Source of the DNA: Aselliscus stoliczkanus
Taxonomy: Eukaryota > Chordata > Mammalia > Chiroptera > Hipposideridae
Direction of reading: 5' to 3'
Length of the DNA stretch: 64,000 nt
NCBI GenBank assembly: GCA_033961575.1
Contig: CM066733.1
Span: 67,903,921-67,967,920, forward strand
Each line of letters begins with the position of its first letter. The stretch's first letter is position 1. Shown here one piece after another: positions 11,036 through 22,544 of this stretch. Below the pieces are notes generated by a model that saw nothing but the letters and a program-made list of their open reading frames with translations, made no database searches and was not told where the DNA came from. The translations under genes were made by a program, and so were the position numbers.

Positions 11036-11335
11036 TTTGCATGTCTCTGTTTGCACTGTCCTCTCCATCTAAAATACTTGCTCCTTATCTCTTACCTAAT
11101 GAGATTTATCATTCAAAAACACTCTCAAATTAGTGGACCTGTTCCTTATTCTATGAATGAAATGATTTCTCTCTCTGAACTTCCATAACACTTTTATCAT
11201 TTTGCTTATCATAATTAAATAATGTATTGTAAGACTGTTAGTTCACATTTTAGTTCTGCTGAATTATGAGCTCCTTGAAGGTGAAGACGACTATTTTATT
11301 ATAGATGATAGAATTTCGATGCTGCTGCCTCTCAT
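11036..11335 (+). mobile_element. L2 LINE 3' fragment
   Basis: Shows the diverged L2 3'-end order: CACTGTCCTCTCCATCTAAAATACTTGCTCC, then TTCCATAACACTTTTATCA, TATGAGCTCCTTGAAGGTGAAGAC. Old, with no coding capacity. Confidence 0.65.
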
Positions 11336-13030
11336 AGTCCAGCATTCCTAAAGAGTGATCCACAGAGCAGTTTATAGTCATTCCTCAAAAAAAGCTCCAC
11401 ATTCAAGTAAATTATGAAATGCATGTATCTCTCCTAACTATTTATAGTATTGCACCCAAAACATCACAAAAATGTCCAAAAATGAAGAAATCACTTGTTT
11501 TATCTAAGCTTTTCAAAAAAATTATTTTGATCATAAGACACTTTTTGCAAGGAATTCTCATTAGCAGTTCACATGTATTTTGTAGCAGCGAGTATGAAAA
11601 GGCTATCATAACCATCATTTCTGAAATACACGGCTGGGCTATTTAATCTAGCCTTATGTAGTTTTGAAGAATCTAGAGGGATATGAACATTTTCTGGCTT
11701 GTGATTTGCAAAGCATAAGCTTGTATTGTCAAAGCAGTCTCTCCTTCAAAGACTCCAAATGATTAAATATTTCTAGTTAGGCTGCTTGATGGTGGAAATC
11801 ACACCATAGAGTGCTGTGTTACTTACAATAAGGCCATTCTGTCTCTCTCTCTTCCTACTACATTCAAGAAGACTTGTTGACTTTTTTCCACATTCTGCTC
11901 CCATTCACAGATGAGCATTAGAGAGAATTTGGAAATGGAAGGCCTTTATGTCTGCTGTGAACAGGGTCAATTCAGTGTGGCAGCTGTGAGCGGGTGACAT
12001 ACACTTATATTGACACAACCCACTTTTTTGCTGCAGAATCACAAAGTGAAAGCACCCGGGGCTCTTCTGCCGTTTTCAATAAGATACGAATTTTTCCCTT
12101 CCTTGTATTAAGCAGAGATCTGTCATCTTGACTTGTACACTAAATGGTCCATTCTGACTGCCTTGTTTGCGTCCAATCCCAGCCAGAATCCAGAAACATG
12201 TGTTAACATTCGGCATGTTTGGGGGCTAGTTGGAAGGGCCTGAGGCAAGACTCCCTGATGCCTGCTGGAGGCTAGTCAATAATCATTAGCCCTTCAAGTG
12301 CTGGATGCCCAACATAAACTGTATTTATTTATTTAAAAAAATCTTTACTTTAAGCCACAGGGCAATGCATTTTAGAGAACGCAGTTTCCCAGCAGTTGCT
12401 CCATTGAAACAAAGATCCAGTTAGGAGGGAGTGGGAAGCTGCCAGAGGGGGCGCTGTTCTCAACAGGAAGAAAGGGACGTAATCAAAGTAAATTAATTGG
12501 GCTGTATGCAGCAATACCACTAAGAATCTTTGCACTTATTTTTTTTATAGCCAACTTCCCAACGTTCATCACTCAGGCGAAAAAAAACCCAAAAAACAAA
12601 AAACAAAAAAAAAACCTCTTTGCAAAGGGGAATCGCCAGTATGCACAATAGTACATCAAACTCTTGTTCTGCATGGGTTAAATCGGCAAATGAAATAGAA
12701 TCTCTGAATTCTAGTGCTTTCACTCTAAAAACAGAGGACATCGCAATTAATAAAAGGATATATAGAAGCACAGACAACATGACAACAATTTAATTATGGG
12801 CAATGCCTAAGTTAAATAAGGTATATTTTATGTAGCACAACTTTTTTTTTTTAATTTCAGTACTGAAAAGAGAAAAAAATACCAATTGCATACAGAGCTT
12901 ATTAGATAAGAAATAGTGTATTTATTTGTGTTTTTTCTTCCTTTTAAAATCAATATCGCTCTCCAAATTCTAATGCCACGACCTACACTACACCATCTAT
13001 AAGTCAGGGAAGCCCATCAAATGAATTATG
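11336..13030. other. Noncoding DNA with a possible conserved regulatory stretch
   Basis: No coding frame. From about 11900 to 12540 the sequence is more complex and keeps CpG sites, unlike the AT-rich surroundings, and I recognise no repeat in it. An A-rich interruption of the type AAAAAACCCAAAAAACAAAAAA lies at 12582-12616. Confidence 0.4.
12445..12454 (+). promoter_or_regulatory. Possible CTCF-like site
   Basis: AGGGGGCGCT matches the most conserved half of the CTCF motif. The upstream half (GCTGCCAG) matches poorly or is shifted by one base. It lies in a non-repeat, CpG-retaining stretch. Motif similarity only; occupancy cannot be read from sequence. Confidence 0.3.
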
Positions 13031-13160
13031 GAGTACATACACATTCATTCATCCTTTAATTAAACAAATACTTTGTGATTCTCTACCTTGAACCCAACTT
13101 TGTGCCAGGCACATATCTCCTAATATGAAGACCATTGCTTCCAGCCAAGAAAGACAATTA
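13031..13160 (-). mobile_element. L2-like LINE fragment, antisense
   Basis: CATTCATTCATCC, TAATTAAACAAATACTTTGTG and TTTGTGCCAGGCAC follow the antisense 3' end of L2. The following 13400-13850 stretch has a loosely similar purine-rich texture but cannot be assigned. Confidence 0.5.
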
Positions 13161-13869
13161 GCAATGAGCTAGCTATTGGAGTAATTTTCTCAAAGAATAA
13201 ATAAATATTAGGAAACTCAAATCTAGAGCCATTAATTTGTTGACTTCTATTTATATAATATATGTATAATATTAGCATCCATTTAAACCCAATAATGTAA
13301 ATTATCACGCATTTCTTCTCATCTGTCTTTAAGTCCTCACTCAGATGACATTTCCACTTGAAGCTATGTCCAGAAAGCATTCCCTAAAGAACAGAGTTTC
13401 TCCTTGCACCTGGGTTGAGAAGAAGACAGCTTGAAAGAAATATGGTAAAGAATATGAAAGAAAAAGATCTGGCAGAGTGGTTGGGGGTGTGGGGGAAGCT
13501 ACAAGTACTCAGGTTGGGGCAGAGAGAGTCAGGACTGCTATTGGGCTGAAGCCAGGGTAGGGCCAAGCACCATGCAAAATAAAGATCCTTGGAGAAGAGC
13601 CATAACACATCCAACCAGAGTCCATCTGAGGCACCACTTTGAAAGACAAAAAGATGGAAGAGAGCTGCAAAACAAGGCAGAAACAAGGGCTATCTGAACA
13701 AGGGAATGGGATCTAGAAGATAAGGAAGTGGGCAGATCACAAATGGACTCACTGAGACTTTGGTGTGAAACTCTTACTTCCTTCTGGTGAGGCACTAGAT
13801 TATTAAGGATGCTGAACTGGTATAAATAAAGAAGGCTGTGTCAGAAATAGAGGTAGCAGTAAGGGCATG
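13161..13869. other. Unassigned noncoding DNA
   Basis: Two overlapping minus-strand frames of 85 and 100 codons (13384-13795) show no domain and start in low-complexity codon use. A possible L2 continuation; nothing firm. Confidence 0.35.
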
Positions 13870-14115
13870 GAAAGTACAAAACTTGGATTTGAATATTATA
13901 TCCAATTCCCACTCATTATTACTTATAACACTTTAGGGAACATTGCCTAACTTCTCTCAAGGTCCTCAGTTTTCTTATCTAGAAACTAATGATAATACAC
14001 CTTACCTCACTGCCTATGGCAGGATTAAATAAAACAATGTTTGTCATTTGCAAAACACAGTGCCTAGGACATGTAAGTATGCAGCACATGGTTAGCTGGT
14101 GTTGTTAATATTATT
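13870..14115 (+). repeat. MIR SINE fragment
   Basis: ATTACTTATAACACTTTAGGG, CCTCAGTTTTCTTATCTAG, CTTACCTCACTGCCTATGGC, AGGATTAAATAAAACA and CAGTGCCTAGGACATG follow the MIR consensus order. Confidence 0.75.
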
Positions 14116-15088
14116 AATTTGATACTAATAATATAATAGAAGAACTTTTATTTCCTACAGACAGCTATGACACAGTGAGAAGAAAATAATTATTCTAAAG
14201 TCCATAGTCAAGTGAGAGCTGCACAGCTTAGGATTTCATTTACTTGCATTTTCTTTTCTCTCCCAAGTTGTGAAAATATGCAATCATAGTGAGGGCCAGT
14301 ATGGAGACACACATACATGGAAACGCAGAGTACGAGTCAGAGAGCACAATGTGTAGTGTTTCAGGCAGGGGTGGAGACCACCCCTGGACCCTAAGGTCAT
14401 GACAATAAAATGCCAAACTATCCGGAGCATACTGGCCTGCAATATTTGGGAGTCATTTCCATGCAATTGCCATTGTATTTAAATGACTGATGCTGAACTT
14501 TTATACTTAAACCTGACTTATGAAGAGGAAATGATTAGAAATAGATTAAAACCTTCTGTGCTGTATTTGAGTGATTTCAACTCTAGTTCTTCTCTGGGCA
14601 GTAAGGCTACATTTCTCGGTTGGCATCACAGATTTGAGATTGCAGGTCTTCTTCTTCACCCATGTGTGTTTTAAAAGATATTATAATCAGTCATGAATTA
14701 GAGTTATTCATCTTACTTTTCCTAGCAGAGAGGTTGGCATCAAATGCTGAATCAATTTTGATTGAATTAATGAATAAATGAATGGGGAAGTCAGTAGATA
14801 GCAAGATCCATCTCTTATTCTTTTTTATATCACCCCTTATATGGAGTCTGACATATAAAAAATGTGTGAAAAATACTAATTTGAATTGCATGATGGTTGA
14901 ATTGCTGCTTGTTTTACTTGCTGGCACTCTAAATTTTATTTGATTTCAAAGATACCTATAATGAGGTTCAACATTTTCACCACTACACTTGAGTTTCGCC
15001 TCCAAACATATTTGGATCTATTACGGTCTTTTCATATTTTGTTGATGAACTCCAAGTATATCAGGAAAGTATAATTAAAAACTCTCTC
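14116..15088. other. Unique-looking noncoding DNA
   Basis: No repeat or gene recognised. Short frames of 60-78 codons on both strands have no domain. Confidence 0.4.
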
Positions 15089-15199
15089 GGGCTGGCCGAG
15101 TGGCGCAGTGGTTAAGCGCTGGCTTGTGAAGCCAGCGGCCCTAGTTTGGGTCCCACATATGAGGGACAGTGACACTGCCCTCAAAAAAAAAAAAAAAAA
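15089..15199 (+). mobile_element. tRNA-derived SINE (Rhin-1-like), copy 1
   Basis: The head GGGCTGGCCGAGTGGCGCAG with TGGTTAAGCGCTGGC holds the Pol III A box, and GTTTGGGTCCC is the degraded B box. The body CACATATGAGGGACAGTGACACTGCCCTC is followed by an A-tail. It is flanked by the direct repeat AAAACTCTCTC (just before 15089 and overlapping the end of the tail). The head resembles a tRNA with a long variable arm (Ser/Leu type), but it is a retroposon, not a tRNA gene. Confidence 0.9.
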
Positions 15200-15306
15200 C
15201 TCTCTCTTTCATAAACTATTGCATAATATTCAAAGCAATCACTCTTTTTAAGTTTGAATGAACAGTTCTTCTGCAAACCTAAAGACGTGATTTTTCTTTT
15301 CTTTAG

Positions 15307-15353
<47 letters not shown>

Positions 15354-15897
15354 TCATTCTACCTGAACTATGGAGCAAGAAGTCATAACCTTAAATCGAC
15401 CTTAGCCAACTGGAGCCCTGATAACGTAGATGTGTTTTATTGGTGTACTCTTTCATAGAGTTATTTAGGAAAAAAGAAAATTGCAGCTCATTATAATTTC
15501 TCAGATTAGAATTGCTTTCCCCATATGTCAGAATGGGGTTGCTAACAGAATAGAGAAAAGCAATCTAGGCATTGAGAGAAGCCCACTCTCATGGACACAT
15601 TCCAGAAGCCCTGCTGAGGATGAACCCAGTTGAAAACTACAGCATCGCCCTGGAAAAAAACCCTTCCTAAAACTTTTTCCAGAAGTCAGGATGTGGAGCG
15701 AAAACTATTTGTGAAAAATATTCTGCAATCATGTCAAGATCTAAAGCAATGGTTCTATTTGGAGGAAGAGGGGTTCTCTTAGTTTGTAAAAGAAACTTCA
15801 AATCGCATTGCAGTAACTAAATTAGAATTTACTGGAAATCAATAAAATTAGGGCCACCAAGGCAAAATTAATGCTTAAATAGTGCCCAGAGGCCTTT
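15200..15897. other. Unassigned noncoding DNA with a microsatellite
   Basis: Contains the CA repeat at 15309-15349; the rest is unassigned. Confidence 0.4.
15309..15349 (+). repeat. (CA)n microsatellite
   Basis: About 20 uninterrupted CA units. Confidence 0.95.
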
Positions 15898-16559
15898 AAG
15901 AACATGCTTGTGGAGGACATACAGATGGCCAACAGGCATATGAAAAAATGTTCAATCTCACTGATCATTAAGGAAATGAAAATAAAAACCACAATGAGAT
16001 ACTACCTTACTCTGGTCAGAATGGCTATCATCAATAAATCAACAAACAACAAGTGCTGGCAGGGCTGTGGGGAAAAGAGAATCGTGCTGCACTGTTGGTG
16101 GGATTGTAGATTGGTGAAGCCACTATGGAAGTCAGTATGGAGAGATCTCAAAAAACTAGAAATGGAACTACTGTTTGACACAGCAATTCCATTCCTAGGC
16201 ATTTATCTTGAAAAACCCAAGACACTAATTTAAAAAAGTATATGCACCCCTATGTTCATTGCAGCACTATTTACAATAGCCAAGACTTGGAAACAATCCA
16301 AATGCCCATTGGTAGATGACTGGATTAAGAAACTGTGGTACATTTACACAATGGAGAATTACTCCGTTATAAAGAAGAAAGAAATCGTACCATTTGCAAT
16401 GATATGGATAGACCTAGAGAACATTATGTTAAGTGAAATAAGTCAGTCAGAGAAAGACAAATACCATATGATCTCACTTATATGTGGAATCTAAAGAACT
16501 GAATAAATGAGCAATGTAAACAGAAATAGTCTTAGAGACACAAAGAAAAAAACTGATGA

Positions 16560-16610
16560 GGGCTAGATGGGATGGGGACGGGCATGAGGGAGAAGGGGAA
16601 GGGACGAGGC
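16560..16610 (+). other. G-rich polypurine tract in L1 3' UTR, potential G-quadruplex
   Basis: Runs GGG, GGGG, GGG, GGG, GGGG and GGG occur within about 45 bases (GGGATGGGGACGGGC, GAGGGAGAAGGGGAAGGG). G-rich polypurine tracts are a known feature of mammalian L1 3' UTRs. Confidence 0.6.
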
Positions 16611-16894
16611 AACATAAACTGATAACTATAATACTAACTGCAGAGACAGAAGAGACAGTTTAGGGAATATAATCAGTAAGGTTGTAAACATTTTTCTTAG
16701 GGGATCAGAAGGACTCATGTCTTGTCAGGGAGACCACTTCATGGATGGTGTAGTGGCCTGACCACTGCACTGTACATCTGAAGCTGCCGCTGAATAATAT
16801 TATATATCAACTATAATTTAACACATATATAGTCATGGGGTGTGGAGTATAGTGTGGGGATGTAGTCAATGGAATTGTAATAGATATGTATGAT

Positions 16895-16931
16895 ATTGGG
16901 AGTGGGGGGACAGGGGAGAGGGGAGGGGGTA
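16895..16931 (+). other. Second G-rich tract in L1 3' UTR, potential G-quadruplex
   Basis: GGGAGTGGGGGGACAGGGG followed by AGAGGGGAGGGGG gives five G-runs of three or more with loops of one to three bases. Confidence 0.65.
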
Positions 16932-17069
16932 GACACTTTGTAAGGGGTGAAAAAGATAACTATTGCATTGTTTTGTACATCTGTAACTAATAATAATAAT
17001 GTTTAAAAATAAAAAAAATAAAAATAAAAATAAAGTTCCTCAAAAAAAAAAAAGAAGAATATACTTGTG

Positions 17070-18063
17070 AAGAAACAAGTGGAGGGAAAGAGGCAATGAC
17101 TGTTCTCAAGGTCATAGTGTAGGCATCTCATGGACAATGACTAGAGACTGGTGTGTATGAGTAGGATTTTTATTCAACCCATGAAGGTCTAGGAGGCTTC
17201 TTTCAGGGTTTCTATACATCTAAGAATAAAATAAAACAAGTCTCTATCTTGCAGTAGCCTCAAGCTGGGTTCACATTTTCTGACCTCCCCACAAGGAATC
17301 ATTATTCTGTTGTCATTGCTTGTTTCTGACTTGGATTCTTTTTCATGCTCTGCCACTTCTTGTCTCTTCAGTTTTTCCAACCAGGCAGTTTCTATCACTA
17401 TGATCCAGACATTCTGTGCCAGGCGGAACCCCTGCTGAAAATCTCTCCAGCTCAACGCGCTCCTCCTCTATGTTCCATGAAGAACTTCATTGCTGGGTGA
17501 GAAGAGTTAAATAAATACTGGAGCAGAAAAGAATTGCACCCAGGAGAGTTCACCATCCAGCTGCTAAGACCCAATCCTCACTTTTGAGTTTTTGCATCTT
17601 AAAGTAATTTGTGGAAACCCCCTTTGATAGATAGTTTTCTACTTTCCTTTGATGTGAGTCAGAACCTCCAATTAAACAGCCACATATTCCAAATACCATG
17701 TCATCGTACAAATCAGAGTGAGCAAAGGCAAAGAAGGTAATGCCTGTCTTCCTTTTTGTTGTTGTTGTTAATTACTTAACAATGCCTTTATTCTTATCTG
17801 AAGCTACCCAGTCAATAATAAATCATTTATGTTACCTTGATTGTGCTGTCCTGGCTTCTTCATAGCATCATGAAACTTTTTCTTCCTGATCTTCAGCAGG
17901 AAACCAGAGTGTCAATATTGCAACTCACATTTCTAAACAACCTGAGTCTTTCCAAGAAGCTTCACATAAACTACTATCTCCTTCAAGATTGGGATTAAGT
18001 GGGCTTCAAGGACAATCTGGTCCATCCTGTCCTTCAGGTCATTTTTCTCTGGTGCTACTATAA
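17070..18063. other. Unassigned noncoding DNA
   Basis: No confident repeat or gene. An 88-codon minus-strand frame (17189-17455) and an 80-codon frame (17933-18175) show no recognisable domain; the latter runs into the hAT element. Confidence 0.4.
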
Positions 18064-18260
18064 CACAGAGGTTGGCAAATATTTTCTGTAAAGGGCCAAA
18101 TAAATAGTTTGGGGTTTGCGTGTCATGTAGTCTCTGTGTAGGGTGAAAGAGTAACCATAGACAATGTGTGAACAAATGTGCATTACGTGTCAGAACAAAG
18201 TTTACAAAAACAGGTGGTGAGCTGGATTTGGTCTATATCTACCAGCCCATGTTATGAAAG
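18064..18260 (+). mobile_element. hAT-Charlie type nonautonomous transposon (MER33-like)
   Basis: GAGGTTGGCAAATATTTTCTGTAAAGGGCC at the left, ACCATAGACAATGTGTGAAC and TTTACAAAAACAGGTGGTGAG in the middle, and GGATTTGG...CCAGCCCATGTTATG at the right reproduce a common placental-mammal hAT element in order. The exact subfamily name is from memory. Confidence 0.7.
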
Positions 18261-18719
18261 GTTTATTTACTAATCTCTATACAAGTCTCGTGCTTTTTCA
18301 TCACTTCGTATTTGCAAGTGGCTGTTGCTCAAACGGTATGTCCCTTTGTGTAAAACTAGAAAAAAAGGAAAAATGCGCCTCTTCTAAGACAACAATTTAG
18401 ATGAAGACCAGCCTTTCAGAAGGATGAATTAGAAAAAGATTTTAAGCTTCTTCAGGGTCAGGGCCATATCTAGGTACTACCACTATAGGGCCCTTTATAG
18501 ACACTTAGTTCATATTTCTGATTTTGGTAAAGATGAAACAGCATCATTCAGAAATACCCCATGCCTTTTGAACTTAGAACCTAGAACATTAGATCCTTAT
18601 ACATCTAAATTATCTTCCAGTTTTATATTTATAATGGAATAAAAAGGGAATTGTAGCAATTCACAGCTCCCAAGTGTCATGTATGAAAGACCAATCTAGT
18701 AATATATATATTTTTTAAT
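18261..18719. other. Unassigned noncoding DNA
   Basis: No repeat or gene seen. Confidence 0.4.
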
Positions 18720-19185
18720 TTGCAGCATCTAAACCCTTTCATTTGTTTGGAGATTTCTCCACCAGATGGACCCTGCTGAGAGCAGAGTTCATCTCCACTG
18801 TAATAGACCAACAGATCAGAGCTATCTTTTCCAGCCTCCCCTGAAACTAGCACAGAGATACATGACTAGACTTAATCAATCAGATGGATCCCCCTTGGGC
18901 TTAGATCTGGAGCCTAGCGACAGAGATGGAGCACTGGAGAATTACACTTGAGGCCACAGCGACTATACCTAGGATGCAGGGATGGTCACTGAGCCTGTGG
19001 GGTAGTAGCAGCTTCACCAAACAGGTTTTCTCCTGTGATTTTATCTGTGATGGGGTCTTGTTTTCTCCTGTTACTGAGCTTGGTTTTTCAGCCTTCCTGG
19101 CTAATTTACAAGCTACATAAGGATCTTCCAATAAATTTCTTTTTCTGTTTAAATCATCCAGAACAAGTCTTTGGTACTTGCAGCT
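18720..19185 (+). repeat. Old interspersed repeat, class uncertain
   Basis: The 3' end (TTCCAATAAATTTCTTTTTCTGTTTAAAT...CCAGAACAAGTC...TTGCAG) resembles the end of an ancient mammalian LTR-like or retroposon consensus. I cannot name the family. Short frames at 18766-19131 on both strands are incidental. Confidence 0.4.
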
Positions 19186-21620
19186 AAGTATGTTGATTGA
19201 TGATTGATAAGGATGTCTTCTTTACATTATCATAATATATGTGATAGCTCTTAAAATTCTATCAATGTGGTTAACAAAAATATATATCGCCTTACTGGGG
19301 TAATTTTTAGTTACCAGACTCTTAGAGTAATTGAATGTTTTTGTTTTTAAAATATTAGCTATTTAATTTTCTTAGAATGGTACTTATCATCTTTACCCAA
19401 TAAACTTTACCATACTTCTCACTTTCAGATTTTTTTTCTTATCTATTTTAGGAAATTTTTATAATATGGATAATATTTCATGTAACGCTTTAATTCTGAA
19501 ATTTATTTTTGATGCACTCTATGAAGGGATACTCCAGGTTGGTTTTGTCATTATGAAATAGTTAACCATTTATGTCAACAATATTCTTTTTATTTTCTCT
19601 ACTTCTTTGTAAGGCGAGGCAAGTTTATTTGTTTATTTGTTTTAAACAATTTGAGGCCTCAAAATGTTTACCTATAAGAATACTTGGTTATCATACAATT
19701 CTAAAATTCTATAATTATGATAGTTATCTCTATTTGATGCAATCATTACACACAATGTATAACTAGGAAAATAATGAATTAGAGGCTTGAGGCTTGAAGT
19801 TTTATAGTAGTAAGAGTCTTCATTTTGGAACTGATGACATCTTATTTATTATTTCAGCTGATAAAGCACAAAGTCTTGTTGACAAGAAGTTGATTATGCT
19901 AGAACTTGGCCCATGAAATAATCTGGAAACACTGGAAAACAATGAGAGCCTGTAATGCATACTGAGTGCATAAAAGAATGAAAATTTAACAGGCACTAAG
20001 TTCCTAGTCTGGAAGCTGAAGAGAAAGACAGCCAAAGTTTCTGATATGAAATAAGTAGGAAAAATTCACTCCATGAATAGGTGAAATTTGAAGTATTACC
20101 AAAGAGTAACTATAAAATTATCAAAGATTAAGAAAAAATAAAGTCCAAATTAATGTACACAAGCCGCTGGGTAAGAGATTATGTGGCCCTATCTGAAGAA
20201 TGTTAAACAATGTTGGTTCAGTTAAAATTCTGGAAACATCCAACTTACATAGGACCGATCCCCAGAGTAAGGTCAGACATAAGGTGATAGTTACGCCGGT
20301 AAACTGGAACAGACATTGCCAGGAAGCTAGAAGTTGTTCAGGTAATTTCTCACCCTTTTCACACTGTTAATACATTTTATCTTATGAGTCACTGTGACTT
20401 CATCATTTGGGTGATGACTTCAGAATTCTTCTATTCTCAAAAGTCTTGTACGTGAAGAAGCAACTCAGTAAACTTCCACCCAACTACCCATGAGCAATCA
20501 GTGACTGGTTTGAAACTGTAATCTTGCAGGTCAATGACTTATTTTCCTACCTCCTGAGATGTTAAACAAAAGACACCAAAAAATGTGAACTCTAACCAAC
20601 ACAGAAATTTCCCTCTTTATATATTATGTTCTTTAATATGGGAGCATAGGTTTGAGATGTATTTCTCAGTTTAAGACCATATTACAGGGGAAAATATTCC
20701 CTCTCTAGTTTTATTTCATAATGGGTTAGAATAGGAGTTGAAGAGATATACTGAGTGTGATTTAGTATTGACAGATTTTATGTTTAACCTAAGATAACTC
20801 CAACATTGATAACAATTATCTAAACAGAAGGAAACCGTGATTTACTAAGCAGAAGGAAACAGTGATCTAAGTAGAAGAATACACTAAAGCAAAGAATTAC
20901 CCCCCAAAATCTGCGAAGATAAACAGTTTGTTGTTTTTAATATGGTGGGGGGAAATTAAAAAATATATATGGGATTATAATTGTAAATTGTTGGTAAACA
21001 AGTGGTGTTTTCTGTAATATTCCAACACTAAGAAATAAGCTTACTACAAGATAGTGACTATCTCAAGAAAAAGATAGTGCTTCCAAAGGCAACCCCAGAA
21101 CTTGCCTAAATAAAATTAAAAATACATTCAAGAGAAAAACAATAAATGTAACAGATATCTTTTCACGGCTTTTAATTAGAGCAGAATGATATTTGGCTAC
21201 TTCATCTGGGATAGTTCAGAAGAGAATGTCAAGGCCCTAGGATGAACCCAGTCCTCAATTGACAGGTCAGAGAGATTTTAATTACGTTTTCACTTAATTA
21301 AACCCATGGAGGGAAGTCCTTTTTGGGTTTATGTGAAGGATACTGAGAAAAGAATAGACAAAGCATAAGAATGCCTTTCCTCACTGTGCTTGTGTGAAAG
21401 GCAGCGTTAGATCCATTGCATTCAAGAGATCTCCGTTTCCACACCCCTGGCACATACTCCTTACTGGGGGCCAGACATGGAGAGAATATGGCAAAGGCAT
21501 TGCTTGAGGCTGTTTCTGTTGCCTTGATAATTTGCCCTTTTTGCAATACTTATAAATCATCAGTTTTAGCTTCGAAGCATACAGCCTACCCACTGAGGCA
21601 AAGAGTTCTTTTTATTTTTT
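19186..21620. other. Unique-looking AT-rich noncoding DNA
   Basis: No gene or confident repeat. A short imperfect tandem block (AGAAGGAAACNGTGAT-like) occurs at 20825-20875. The stretch 21298-21600 keeps frames in both strands but no domain. Confidence 0.45.
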
Positions 21621-21621
21621 A

Positions 21622-22530
21622 AACATTTTTTTTTTTTTAGTTTTTATTAAATTTATGGGGGTGACATTGGTTAGTAAGATTATATAGGTTTCAAGCATAC
21701 AGTTCCATAAAACATCATTTATATTTTGCATTGTGTGTTCACCACCCAAAGTCAAATTTCTCTCCATCACCATATATTTGACCCCTGTTACCCTCTTACA
21801 CTAATTCCCCTTCCTTCCCTACCCGCTGGTAACCACTAAACTGTTGTCTGTCTTTGAGTTTTTGTTTCTTTCTTTATTTGTCTTGTTCATTTGTTCCTTT
21901 CAGTTTCACACCCCACATATGAGTTAAGTCATATGGTTCTAGACTTTTTCTGTCTGACTTATTTCACTTAGCATAATAATCTCAAGATCCATCTATGTTG
22001 TCACAAATATGAAAAATGACAATATTTCATCTTTTCTTATGGCTGAGTAATTTTCCATTGTATATATGACCACATCGTCTTTATCCAATCATATGTCAAA
22101 AGACACTTTTTGTTGTTTTCAAGTCTTGGACACCGTGAATAATGCTGCAGTGAACATAGGGGTACATATCTCTAAGGATAAATGTTTTCAGGTTTTTGGG
22201 GGGGATACCCAGAAGAGGGTTTGCTGGGTCATATGATAGTTCTATTCTTAATTTTTTTTGAAGAATCTCCATACATTTTCCATAGTGGCTGTACCACTTT
22301 ATATTCCCATCAACAGTGTATGAGGGCTCTTTTTTTTCCACAACCTCTCCAACACTTGCTATCACTTGTCTTGTTGGTAATGACCATTCTAACAGGTGTG
22401 AGGTGGCATCTCATTGTGGTTTTGATTTGCATTTCCCTAATAGCTAGTGAAGTTGAGCATTTTTTCATATATCTGTTGCCTGTTTTTATGTCTTCCTGGG
22501 AGAAGTGTCTGTTGGGATGTTTTATTGTTT
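21622..22530 (-). mobile_element. 5'-truncated L1, minus strand
   Basis: Plus-strand sequence starts with a T-run (poly-A tail reversed), then antisense 3' UTR (GGGGGTGACATTGGTTAG, CACCACCCAAAGTCAAATTTC), then antisense ORF2 end (ATTTCACTTAGCATAAT, TTCCATTGTATATATGACCAC, AATGCTGCAGTGAACATAGG, CCATAGTGGCTGTACCA, GGTGAGGTGGCATCTCATTG-like). On the minus strand 22365-22096 reads through [18 protein letters not shown]. Inactive; no clear TSD. Confidence 0.9.
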
Positions 22531-22544
22531 TTCTTCACTAAGCA

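Larger units (their letters stand above)
15913..17054 (+). mobile_element. 5'-truncated L1: ORF2 C-terminus plus 3' UTR
   Basis: The left part encodes the ORF2 C-terminal region; readable stretches include [48 protein letters not shown] and, in a second frame, YTMENYSVIKKKEI. Frames are shifted and stopped, so it is dead. The 3' UTR (from about 16500) contains two G-run clusters and ends in A-rich tails near 17054. An imperfect TSD flanks it: AAGAACATGCTTGTG (15898-15912) and AAGAATATACTTGTG (17055-17069). Confidence 0.9.

Noticed and set aside
13384..13795. Two overlapping minus-strand frames with hydrophobic runs
   Set aside because: No domain, no splice context, and the frames overlap out of phase; likely chance in purine-rich old L2-like DNA.
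15089..15160. tRNA gene-like A and B boxes
   Set aside because: The sequence is a SINE head: it has an A-tail, a TSD and several dispersed copies, and does not fold as an intact tRNA.
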